In this document: positions 25,090-32,188 of the stretch, piece after piece
Position numbering within the stretch: position 1 is the first letter of the stretch
How the letters are laid out: each line of letters opens with the position of its first letter
Origin: Ruminococcus sp.
Lineage (GTDB): Bacteria > Bacillota > Clostridia > Oscillospirales > Ruminococcaceae
Assembly (NCBI GenBank): GCA_017960805.1
Contig: JAGCYM010000022.1
Span: 16,242 to 80,241 of the forward strand
Length of the DNA: 64,000 bases
Reading direction: 5' to 3'
The notes under the pieces: generated by a model
Databases searched by the model: none
The model's input: the letters and a program-made list of their open reading frames with translations, nothing else
Told to the model about the DNA's origin: nothing
Translations under genes and position numbers: made by a program

Positions 25090-25547
25090 TGGAGATAAAA
25101 CGTATTACACCTGGTTATCCGGATACAGTATATGAATCTCTTTCAGAGCTTGACAGAAAATGTTTCGGAGCTGAAGGATGGTCACCGGCTGCATTTGAAG
25201 AAGGAGCAAAGCGCGACGGAGGAATAGTACTTGCCGCTTTCTGTGGTGAGAAGCTTACCGGTTTATTTGCCGGATTCACAGCTGCTGATACCGGCGAGAT
25301 CCTTTCACTTGCTGTTGAGGAAGATTGTCGCGGGCAAGGGATCGCAAAGGCACTTCTCAGCGAATTTATGGCGCTTATTCCGGATGAGGTCACAACAATT
25401 GCTCTTGAGGTCAGGCAGTCTAATGCCGCAGCTATATCGCTGTATAACAGCTTCGGTTTCATTAAAGAAGGAATAAGAAGAAGATTCTACCGCGACCCTG
25501 TTGAAAACGCGGATATAATGGTAAAGTATGTAAAGGAAAGTGTTTGA
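25089..25547 (+). CDS. rimI: Ribosomal-protein-alanine N-acetyltransferase-like GNAT
   Basis: A 152-residue GNAT acetyltransferase with the acetyl-CoA loop VEEDCRGQGIAKALL and the C-terminal RimI pattern LEVRQSNAAAISLYNSFGF. RimI acetylates the N-terminus of ribosomal protein S18 in E. coli. Pairing with tsaD three bases downstream is the usual arrangement of this branch in Firmicutes. Confidence 0.85.
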   Translation: MEIKRITPGYPDTVYESLSELDRKCFGAEGWSPAAFEEGAKRDGGIVLAAFCGEKLTGLFAGFTAADTGEILSLAVEEDCRGQGIAKALLSEFMALIPDEVTTIALEVRQSNAAAISLYNSFGFIKEGIRRRFYRDPVENADIMVKYVKESV

Positions 25548-25550
25548 TAA

Positions 25551-26561
25551 ATGCTTATTTTAGGAATAGAAAGCTCCTGCGACGAAACTGCTGCTAGTGT
25601 CATAGAGGATTGCCGAACGATTCGTTCATCAGTTATCTCTACACAAATAGAGGAGCATAAAAAATATGGGGGAGTAGTACCGGAAATAGCTTCCCGCCGC
25701 CATTGTGAAAATATACTTGGTGTAACAAGAAAAGCTCTGGGAGATGCAGGTGTGACACTGTCAGATCTTGATGGTATTGCAGTTACATACGCTCCGGGAT
25801 TAATAGGTGCTTTGCTTGTTGGTGTAAACTTTGCCAAGGGACTTGCTATGGCTTCAGACAAGCCTCTGATTCCTGTTCATCATATAGCAGGACATATAGC
25901 GACTAACTATCTGAGTCATCCTGATCTTGAACCTCCATATCTCTGCCTTGTTGCAAGTGGTGGACACAGTCATATAATCGAGGTACTCAGTTATACAAAA
26001 TTCAGAGTTGTTGGACGTACCAGGGATGATGCAGCAGGGGAGTGCTTTGATAAGTGCGCTAGAGCGATGGGATTTCCGTATCCTGGTGGAGTACATGTTG
26101 ACAATGCGGCACAGTCTGGTGATCCAAAAGCTTTTAAACTTCCGCATCCGGTTGTTGCTGGCAATGAGTATGATCTTAGTTTCTCAGGACTGAAGACAAA
26201 TGTCATAAATCTTCTGCATCATGCCGAGCAGAAGGGAGAGAAAATTGACAGAAATGACCTTTCGGCCAGCCTTCAGGCTACTATAGCTGAGATACTCACT
26301 AATAAGACAATGCTGGCAGCGGAAGCGCTTGGTTATCAGAAAGTTGCGCTTGCCGGCGGAGTTTCTGCAAATTCAGGAGTTCGCGCAGCTATGTCTGATG
26401 CGTGTAAAAAGCGAGGCTATAGTTTCTTTATGCCGGAAAAGGCTCTCTGTGGTGACAACGGAGCGATGATAGGATGTCAGGGAAGTTATAATCTTATGGC
26501 AGGAATAACAGCTGATGAGAGCCTGAATGCGATAGCAACACTTTCAATGGATGAAATATGA
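25551..26561 (+). CDS. tsaD: tRNA N6-adenosine threonylcarbamoyltransferase
   Basis: A 336-residue Kae1/TsaD protein that transfers threonylcarbamoyl to A37 of ANN-reading tRNAs together with TsaB and TsaE (not in this window). It has GIESSCDETAASV, the metal-binding HHIAGH, GGHSH and the ASKH-fold segment ALAGGVSANSGVR. The length is standard. Its gene overlaps the first possible start of the next ORF, but that gene's true start is 24 bases downstream. Confidence 0.96.
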   Translation: MLILGIESSCDETAASVIEDCRTIRSSVISTQIEEHKKYGGVVPEIASRRHCENILGVTRKALGDAGVTLSDLDGIAVTYAPGLIGALLVGVNFAKGLAMASDKPLIPVHHIAGHIATNYLSHPDLEPPYLCLVASGGHSHIIEVLSYTKFRVVGRTRDDAAGECFDKCARAMGFPYPGGVHVDNAAQSGDPKAFKLPHPVVAGNEYDLSFSGLKTNVINLLHHAEQKGEKIDRNDLSASLQATIAEILTNKTMLAAEALGYQKVALAGGVSANSGVRAAMSDACKKRGYSFFMPEKALCGDNGAMIGCQGSYNLMAGITADESLNAIATLSMDEI

Positions 26562-26584
26562 TTCGGAGTATGAAAGGAAAGAAT

Positions 26585-27280
26585 ATGAAAAGAATAACAG
26601 CATTAATATTTGCTGCTTCTATAGCTGGAACACTTATTGTGGGATGTTCTAACAAGTCAAAGACTGATGAGAGTTCTTCACGAGCGGAGCGAGTCAGCAC
26701 AGCGCCTATAGATACAGCCATTCTGGGAGAATGGAGTAGCGGAACAAACGGATACATATTCAGCGAAGATAGAACAGTTTCACTTCCGATAGATTTTACA
26801 TCATCAGCTCATTTCAATAAAGACGGCTCATTTTCGATGGAGTCTTCAACAGTAGATAAAAAGGAGATAGAGTATGACGGTACTTCTCTTAAAGTATCTC
26901 ATTTATATGAAGAAGCTGAAGGCGACGAGCCATTGCTCCTTCTTGATATGAAACGAACAGATGCTGAAAACATTAACAGCTACGATGGAGTATATGATCT
27001 TCTTGGAGGAACATATCTGGACATGCTTGCATATAACCTTGCAATAGATGTCCAGAAGATAAATGTTATAGCAGATGTTAGTGGCGAGAATCTGAAATTT
27101 ACTGTTAAGGATTACTGTTATTTTGAGACGATTGACAATACACTTGAAATGTTCAGTGAGAATATGAACTACGTGAAATACATTGATGATTCAGTAAAAT
27201 ACACATATAAAATAGATGGTGACACTCTGACGCTCACATATGAAGACGGAGCGAAAGAAGTCCTTACAAAGGTTAAGTGA
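26585..27280 (+). CDS. Lipoprotein of unknown function (first of a tandem pair)
   Basis: A 231-residue lipoprotein with signal peptide and lipobox LIVGC, then a Ser-rich linker and a soluble domain. The ATG at 26585 follows GAAAGGAAAG; an earlier in-frame ATG at 26558 lacks the signal-peptide spacing. The segment NSYDGVYDLLGGTYLDML is mirrored in the next gene (ESYDGLYDIETELFKEKL), so the two are diverged paralogues. Both open with a GEW/GRW-type strand, suggesting a lipocalin-like or calycin-type barrel, but I cannot name a function. Confidence 0.75.
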   Translation: MKRITALIFAASIAGTLIVGCSNKSKTDESSSRAERVSTAPIDTAILGEWSSGTNGYIFSEDRTVSLPIDFTSSAHFNKDGSFSMESSTVDKKEIEYDGTSLKVSHLYEEAEGDEPLLLLDMKRTDAENINSYDGVYDLLGGTYLDMLAYNLAIDVQKINVIADVSGENLKFTVKDYCYFETIDNTLEMFSENMNYVKYIDDSVKYTYKIDGDTLTLTYEDGAKEVLTKVK

Positions 27281-27293
27281 GAGGAGAAACAGC

Positions 27294-28055
27294 ATGAAAA
27301 GAAGGTTAACATTTCTGTTAGTTGGTACTGCTGCAATACTATCGTTAGTTTCTTGCGGAAGTAAGGAGGATACATCTGTAAGACCGATTAAAATTGAGGA
27401 AAGTGCTACCGCTGCCATAGAGACGACAGTATCATCCGCAGCGACAAATTCAAGCACGGAACAGACAACATTTCATGAACGCCATGACTATGAAGACGGT
27501 GTTCTAGTCGGACGCTGGGAGGGTGAAGAAGCTGAGATTGTTCTGCAGGATAATGGAAAGGTTACCGCAGAATTTGATATTTCTGAGGTTATGATGATAG
27601 AAAAAGAGGGCGTATTCATGCTCAGTGGTGAAGAGTATCCGAATGTGCAGTATGATGGGAAAACTCTTACTATTCTGACTAATGGGGATGATGACACAGA
27701 TCCCATTGAATTCTTAACTCTTTCCAGAAAAGACGAACCAAATACTGAGAGCTATGATGGCCTTTATGATATAGAGACAGAACTATTCAAGGAAAAGCTT
27801 GCAGGTATTATTGTGGATGAAGATGCTGCAGATTTCGATATTCAGATAAGAATTAGATATGGAAAGTTTATTGTATGCCTTCCCGAATTCTGTGAGTACA
27901 CGCAGAATGGAGATGAGTTCTCAATTACTCTTCCTTATGGTTCTGAAGGTACTCTTGCTGATGAGCTAAGTGACAGTACTTTTGTTTTGGATGGAGATAA
28001 AGTTACATTCTACACTAGTGAAGGAATTTCAGAACAGTTTGAGAAGAAGGAATAA
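27294..28055 (+). CDS. Lipoprotein of unknown function (second of a tandem pair)
   Basis: A 253-residue lipoprotein (lipobox SLVSC) with a Thr/Ser-rich linker to about residue 60 and an acidic domain with the same order of motifs as its upstream neighbour. The ATG at 27294 has GAGGAG 8 bases upstream and starts 13 bases after the preceding stop. A longer ORF reading back to 27240 would overlap the upstream gene and lacks a signal peptide at its start. Function unknown. Confidence 0.75.
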   Translation: MKRRLTFLLVGTAAILSLVSCGSKEDTSVRPIKIEESATAAIETTVSSAATNSSTEQTTFHERHDYEDGVLVGRWEGEEAEIVLQDNGKVTAEFDISEVMMIEKEGVFMLSGEEYPNVQYDGKTLTILTNGDDDTDPIEFLTLSRKDEPNTESYDGLYDIETELFKEKLAGIIVDEDAADFDIQIRIRYGKFIVCLPEFCEYTQNGDEFSITLPYGSEGTLADELSDSTFVLDGDKVTFYTSEGISEQFEKKE

Positions 28056-28108
28056 TCTGCGTTCTGATTAAGTCCGGAATACTGATATATTTATATGTAA
28101 TTAATAAT

Positions 28109-28164
28109 GAATGCGCTGGCTTTTGCTCCGGATCTTGATCGGAGTGATTTAAGTTAACGCATTC
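28109..28164 (+). terminator. Branched hairpin after the lipoprotein pair (probable terminator)
   Basis: Outer arms GAATGCG (28109-28115) and CGCATTC (28158-28164) enclose an inner stem GCTCCG/CGGAGT, and TTTATTTT follows. It lies between the lipoprotein stop and a stronger terminator at 28195, so it may be a terminator or a small stable RNA. Confidence 0.5.
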
Positions 28165-28194
28165 TTTATTTTGGCAGAATGTGTAGAAAGAGTT

Positions 28195-28236
28195 AGGGAG
28201 AGATCATGCTGTAAAGCATGATCTCTCCCTGTTTTT
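28195..28236 (+). terminator. Strong terminator between convergent lipoprotein and rtcB genes
   Basis: A 16-bp perfect stem (arms starting AGGGAGAGATC at 28195 and ending at 28230) with a GTAA loop, then GTTTTTA. On the minus strand the U-tract is poor, so it mainly ends plus-strand transcripts. Confidence 0.88.
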
Positions 28237-28245
28237 AGAGTATTG

Positions 28246-28419
28246 TCAATCATCGATATCATTTGTTTGGGGATGTTTGGCTTTCCTCTTGTAAGCTTTT
28301 TTATTGTTAGGGGCAATTCTGGTGACTGGATTAAGTCCGTTCCAGTCACGACGTTTTTCTGAATTGATTTTCTTCTGTTCCTTTTTGCTTAGTTTCTCAA
28401 AAGAGACAAATTTCTCCAT
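28246..28419 (-). CDS. Small basic protein coupled to RtcB
   Basis: A 57-residue, highly basic protein starting MEKFVSFEKLSKKEQKK, with the central motif WNGLNPVTR. Its ATG shares a base with the rtcB stop (TAATG), so it is translated by coupling. I recall small Lys/Arg-rich proteins with a similar W-x-x-x-NPVTR core beside rtcB-like genes in other Firmicutes, but could not check this. RNA or ribosome binding is a reasonable guess from its charge. Confidence 0.8.
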   Translation of the reverse strand: MEKFVSFEKLSKKEQKKINSEKRRDWNGLNPVTRIAPNNKKAYKRKAKHPQTNDIDD

Positions 28420-29624
28420 TATTCATCACCTGCCTTGAAGTTGTAAATCGGTTTGATTATTTCGTTGATTTCAACTGTTTCAGAAATATTATCAATGATA
28501 TCATCGATAGACTTATATGCCATTGGACATTCATCAAGAGTTGCTGCGTTGACAGATGTGGTGTAAATACCGTTCATCTGTTTCTTGTACTCTGAAACGG
28601 TGAAACTGTTTTTGGCCTGTGAACGTGACATGAGTCTTCCGGCACCATGAGGAGCAGAGTAGTTCCAGTCAGGATTTCCTTTTCCTGTACAGATAAGGCT
28701 GCCGTCACGCATATTGATAGGAATAAGGAGTTTTTCTCCTTGCTGCGCAGATACAGAACCTTTGCGGAGTATCATAGTCTCTGTATCTATATAGTTGTGA
28801 ATGGTAGTGAATTGTTCTTCAATGTGAAGATGCATGCCCTTGATTATTTCGTCCATCATTGCCTGACGGTTGAGCATTGCAAATTGCTGGACGATTTTCA
28901 TATCATGTATATACTGACTGAATAGTTCGCCTTCGCAGTAAGCCAGATGTTTGGGGACATCTGTTGTTTTGGTATTTTTCAGCCTAGCTATTTCGGATTG
29001 AATCTGCTTGTCTTTCCCTTCGGATTTCAAGTGCTCAATTAGTGCTTCGATATCCTTTTTTGAACTGAGATTAAGGCGATTAAATGCCTCTTCCTGATAG
29101 AATTTCGCCGTTTCTACTCCCAGGTGGCGAGAACCGGAGTGAATTACAATATATATGCTTCCGTCATCACTTTTATCTGCTTCAATAAAATGGTTTCCAC
29201 CGCCGAGAGTCCCAATGCTGAGTTCAGCGCGGAGAGGATTGATTCCGTCATAACAGTAAAGCTCTGTGAGATCAATTCGATCATTATAGCGGTGAGCTTT
29301 TTCTCGTACGGTGAATCCTGAAGGAATCTTTTCATAGATAAGTTTATCGAGTTTCTGCAGTTCTATATGTTTTTCCTTCAGCCTAACTGTTTCCATTCCG
29401 CAGCCTATATCAACACCTACAAGATCGGGGACAACGGTATCATGAATAGTCATTGTAGTGCCTATAGTACATCCTGCTCCGGCATGAACGTCAGGCATGA
29501 TACGAATGGTTGCTCCTGTACTCATAGGCTGATTGCATAGCTCGATTATCTGTGAGATAGCTGATTCATCAATAATATCTGTAAAGACTTTTGCAGAGTT
29601 ATATTTTCCTTTTAGTTCAATCAT
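28419..29624 (-). CDS. rtcB: RtcB-family RNA ligase
   Basis: A 401-residue RtcB protein, which joins RNA 2',3'-cyclic phosphate (or 3'-phosphate) and 5'-OH ends using GTP and Mn. Metal and catalytic motifs visible are DVHAGAGCTIG, VGVDIGCGMET, GGGNHFIE and HSGSRHLG, with the guanylylated His in SAPHGAGR. DVHAGAG differs from the DVHPGYG of E. coli RtcB and marks the shorter bacterial subgroup. The ATG at 29624 has AAGGAAC upstream. A leader ORF and terminator precede it (29652-29791), so expression is probably conditional. Confidence 0.92.
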   Translation of the reverse strand: MIELKGKYNSAKVFTDIIDESAISQIIELCNQPMSTGATIRIMPDVHAGAGCTIGTTMTIHDTVVPDLVGVDIGCGMETVRLKEKHIELQKLDKLIYEKIPSGFTVREKAHRYNDRIDLTELYCYDGINPLRAELSIGTLGGGNHFIEADKSDDGSIYIVIHSGSRHLGVETAKFYQEEAFNRLNLSSKKDIEALIEHLKSEGKDKQIQSEIARLKNTKTTDVPKHLAYCEGELFSQYIHDMKIVQQFAMLNRQAMMDEIIKGMHLHIEEQFTTIHNYIDTETMILRKGSVSAQQGEKLLIPINMRDGSLICTGKGNPDWNYSAPHGAGRLMSRSQAKNSFTVSEYKKQMNGIYTTSVNAATLDECPMAYKSIDDIIDNISETVEINEIIKPIYNFKAGDE

Positions 29625-29651
29625 ATTGTTCCTTTCTGAATTCCTAACAAC

Positions 29652-29677
29652 AAAAAAGCACTCCTGCAGAGGAGTGC
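29652..29677 (-). terminator. Leader terminator upstream of rtcB
   Basis: On the minus strand an 8-bp stem GCACTCCT/AGGAGTGC with a 4-base loop is followed by TTTTTT. It stands 28 bases before the rtcB start codon and after the leader ORF, so most transcripts should end here unless an antiterminator forms. Confidence 0.85.
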
Positions 29678-29701
29678 AAAATAGCGAATATGTGCAAGTA
29701 G

Positions 29702-29791
29702 TCAGCACATGGCTGAGCTTATCGGGCAAACTCCATGCTTAATTAAGATGTTCAGTTTTGGTTTCTGATAGTTTATATATGTGGATTTCAT
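29702..29791 (-). CDS. Leader peptide upstream of rtcB (putative attenuator ORF)
   Basis: A 29-codon ORF with ribosome-binding site AAAGGACGG 8 bases before its ATG. It ends in residues VCPISSAMC. Its 3' end can form TCAGC/GCTGA (29716-29702) or, exclusively, ATGTGC/GCACAT (29710-29690), and the terminator at 29652-29677 follows. Exclusive hairpins at the stop codon, then a terminator, are the hallmark of ribosome-controlled attenuation. Which codon or signal matters is unknown. Confidence 0.65.
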   Translation of the reverse strand: MKSTYINYQKPKLNILIKHGVCPISSAMC

Positions 29792-29824
29792 GGTGTTCAC
29801 CGTCCTTTCGTAGAATATGACATT

Positions 29825-29853
29825 ATTATAGACTGCCATTTAGAATTTGTCAA
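29825..29853 (-). promoter_or_regulatory. Consensus promoter of the rtcB leader
   Basis: TTGACA (29853-29848), 17 bp, TATAAT (29830-29825) on the minus strand. The expected start near 29818 leaves a leader of about 195 nt before rtcB. Confidence 0.85.
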
Positions 29854-29914
29854 GAACTATTTCGGCAAAAAATAGTTACAGTTTAGATTCAGATTGTTTG
29901 AAACATGAGGATTG

Positions 29915-30481
29915 TTAGTCCAGATCAGGTTTGTATTCGCTTCTGAGGATAGAGAAATATAGTCTTCCGACATATTTGCCATCCATAAAGAAATAATCAC
30001 GGAGAGTACCTTCATAATTGAAGCCGCATTTCTCAATTACGCGTTTTGATGGAGCATTTATCGTTTTTGTGCAGATCTGAACTTTGTGAAGATTGATTTT
30101 TTCAAATCCAAATGCAATGACTGATTTCGTTGCTTCGGTAGCATATCCCTTGCATTGATATTCAGAACCAATACAATATTCTATCTCAGCAAAATGATTT
30201 TTGTTGTCAACGAGAAAATATGCTATTTGTCCAATGCATTCGCCGGATGTTTTTTCTATAACGGCCCAGCGATAATAGTCGTTTCTTTCATAAGAGCCAA
30301 TGTATTTATCCAGAAGTTCCTTGACTTCTGCTTTGGTAGAGTATACAGGCTCAGAATACATTTTCTGGATCTTTTCATCAGCAATCCAGTTCCTGAGCAT
30401 GGAATCATCGTCGCTGTATTCGAATCTTCTGAGTATAAGTCTCTCTGTTTCGATTGTTGTAGTCCCGTTGTGTGTAAGCAT
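29915..30481 (-). CDS. RimJ/RimL-type GNAT acetyltransferase
   Basis: A 188-residue GNAT of the RimJ/RimL subgroup: TERLILRRFEYSD at the start, acetyl-CoA loop GSEYQCKGYATEATKSVI, and the C-terminal NAPSKRVIEKCGFNYEGTLRDY. It probably acetylates a protein N-terminus or a small amine. CGGAGG precedes the ATG. It is monocistronic, after the terminator at 30543-30576. Confidence 0.85.
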   Translation of the reverse strand: MLTHNGTTTIETERLILRRFEYSDDDSMLRNWIADEKIQKMYSEPVYSTKAEVKELLDKYIGSYERNDYYRWAVIEKTSGECIGQIAYFLVDNKNHFAEIEYCIGSEYQCKGYATEATKSVIAFGFEKINLHKVQICTKTINAPSKRVIEKCGFNYEGTLRDYFFMDGKYVGRLYFSILRSEYKPDLD

Positions 30482-30542
30482 GATCGTTCCTCCGTTTTTG
30501 TTATTGATATATTATGTCAGCAGATTGATTGAAAAAAGTGAT

Positions 30543-30576
30543 AAAAATCCGAGGAGACAGAATCCTCGGATTTTTT
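30543..30576 (-). terminator. Bidirectional-looking terminator after the O-antigen-ligase-like gene
   Basis: A 13-bp stem (TCCGAGGA/TCCTCGGA core with flanking A and T runs, 7-base loop) lies directly behind the minus-strand stop at 30584. T-runs are present on both strands. Confidence 0.88.
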
Positions 30577-30583
30577 AGTCACA

Positions 30584-32167
30584 TTACTTTTTCTTTTTCT
30601 TATTGCTTTTTTTCTTTGGCTGAGTATTCTTTACTGGAGCAGCTGAAGAATCAGTATTGGTGGAAGTCTCTTCCTTAGGGGAATCTTTTTTGGAAGATCC
30701 GGCTGTTTGCGCTGGTTTGGATGCCGGGACAGTTACTGCTTCCGGTGTTTTGGAAGTTGATACAAGCTGCGCCATTGAGCAACCAGCTACTACCCAGAAT
30801 ATAGGTGAAAATGCTGTGTTGCTGCATCCGATAAAGAATATCAGAACACCACCGACAGACAGGATAAACATGGTGATCTGTGACCATGTGCCGCCTTTTG
30901 CTCTTTTTGCACCAATAAACAACACAGGCAGAAGAACTGCGATCAGTGCGATGAGTGAAGGAACTCCGCGTGTAGCTGCTGTATAGAGATATTCATTATA
31001 TACTTTATCAAAAGTTCCTTTGTTTTCGACTACGATATCAGATATCTGAGATTCTTCATTAGCTCCGCTGTTACCGAATGTGTAGAGCTGAGGGAAAACA
31101 AGCTGTTCAGGACCAGTACCGGTGAGACTGTGCAGGCTGATGATGTTCATGGTCTTGCTGTTGAGAGTGCTGTAGACGTCCAGGGTGTCATCAATGTCAA
31201 TGTTTGCTGTGTTAGGTTCTCCACTTGCTGAGATACGGTAATATGAATCGGCAAACCAAAGGATACGTCCGTCATAGAGACGGTAGCTGGAAATGTTACC
31301 AATAAGTCCTGCCTGAACAATGCATATTGCTGCTGCGGCAGGTACTATAACAGCAAGAACAGAAAGGAATCCGGCTTTGTTTGACTTAAGTTTGATAATT
31401 GCTACAATTGATGCAATAATAGCAAATACAAGACCGCAGATTCCAATGAACGAGTAAGTGAACATCATTGTAAATGAACAGATGATCACTGTGAAAATGA
31501 AGAATATCTTACTTGCTGTATTCTTGACAGATGTGAAAGCAATGAGAGATGAAGTAATAACAAGAGTCAGTACCATAGCGAGAAAAAGAGGGGACTGAGA
31601 GAGTCCTGAAGCGGCATTTGCCTGAATCTCAATCGAGATCATGCGGTAGTTGCTGATCTTTCCAGTGAACACTTGTATAAGTCCGAATACTGAATTGAGA
31701 ATACCGAGTGCAGCCAGTCCGTATATTACAGTTTTTATTGCTTTTTCACGCTTGATTGAGGCAGCGGTTATAAAGAAACAAAGGTAGAATATCAGAGCAA
31801 GCAGTCCTTCTCCTCTGCCGTTGTAACCATAGAATGATATCCCGATATCATATGAATTTATGAGTGATACAACGCCCCAGAGGAGCATTGCTGCAAAAGC
31901 GCATATCGGAAATACGAGCTTTCCGGTTACATATTTTTTAATCAGAGCGATAAGTGCAAGAATCATACATATAACGCCTGCTATTGCGAGACCTGCAGAA
32001 GAGAGTTCAAACAGAGAATCTTGGGCAATTACTGGGATCGCTGTTGCAAGCGATGTGGTGAACAGCGCGGCCAGAAGTCCGAATGAAGCTATTTTTGAAT
32101 ATTTCTCTTCAGTCATATTTAGTATGAAATTAGATTTTTCACTAGTGTGGAATATTTCCTTAGCCAT
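30584..32167 (-). CDS. O-antigen ligase/polymerase-like membrane protein
   Basis: A 527-residue protein with about 11-12 membrane segments and one large extracytoplasmic loop (about residues 290-385) before the last helices, the layout of the Wzy/O-antigen ligase (Wzy_C) family. The loop holds the short SLTGTGPEQ motif typical of this group. The last 60 residues are a Ser/Thr/Pro linker ending in a Lys-rich stretch, predicted cytoplasmic. In a Gram-positive it would polymerise or ligate surface glycan units. No other glycan genes are adjacent. Confidence 0.75.
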   Translation of the reverse strand: MAKEIFHTSEKSNFILNMTEEKYSKIASFGLLAALFTTSLATAIPVIAQDSLFELSSAGLAIAGVICMILALIALIKKYVTGKLVFPICAFAAMLLWGVVSLINSYDIGISFYGYNGRGEGLLALIFYLCFFITAASIKREKAIKTVIYGLAALGILNSVFGLIQVFTGKISNYRMISIEIQANAASGLSQSPLFLAMVLTLVITSSLIAFTSVKNTASKIFFIFTVIICSFTMMFTYSFIGICGLVFAIIASIVAIIKLKSNKAGFLSVLAVIVPAAAAICIVQAGLIGNISSYRLYDGRILWFADSYYRISASGEPNTANIDIDDTLDVYSTLNSKTMNIISLHSLTGTGPEQLVFPQLYTFGNSGANEESQISDIVVENKGTFDKVYNEYLYTAATRGVPSLIALIAVLLPVLFIGAKRAKGGTWSQITMFILSVGGVLIFFIGCSNTAFSPIFWVVAGCSMAQLVSTSKTPEAVTVPASKPAQTAGSSKKDSPKEETSTNTDSSAAPVKNTQPKKKSNKKKKK

Positions 32168-32188
32168 AGGTACAACCTTTCTTTCAAA

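Noticed and set aside
28149-28349. Minus-strand ORF overlapping the small RtcB-coupled gene in another frame
   Set aside because: It crosses the strong terminator, and the coupled 57-residue frame has better start context and composition.
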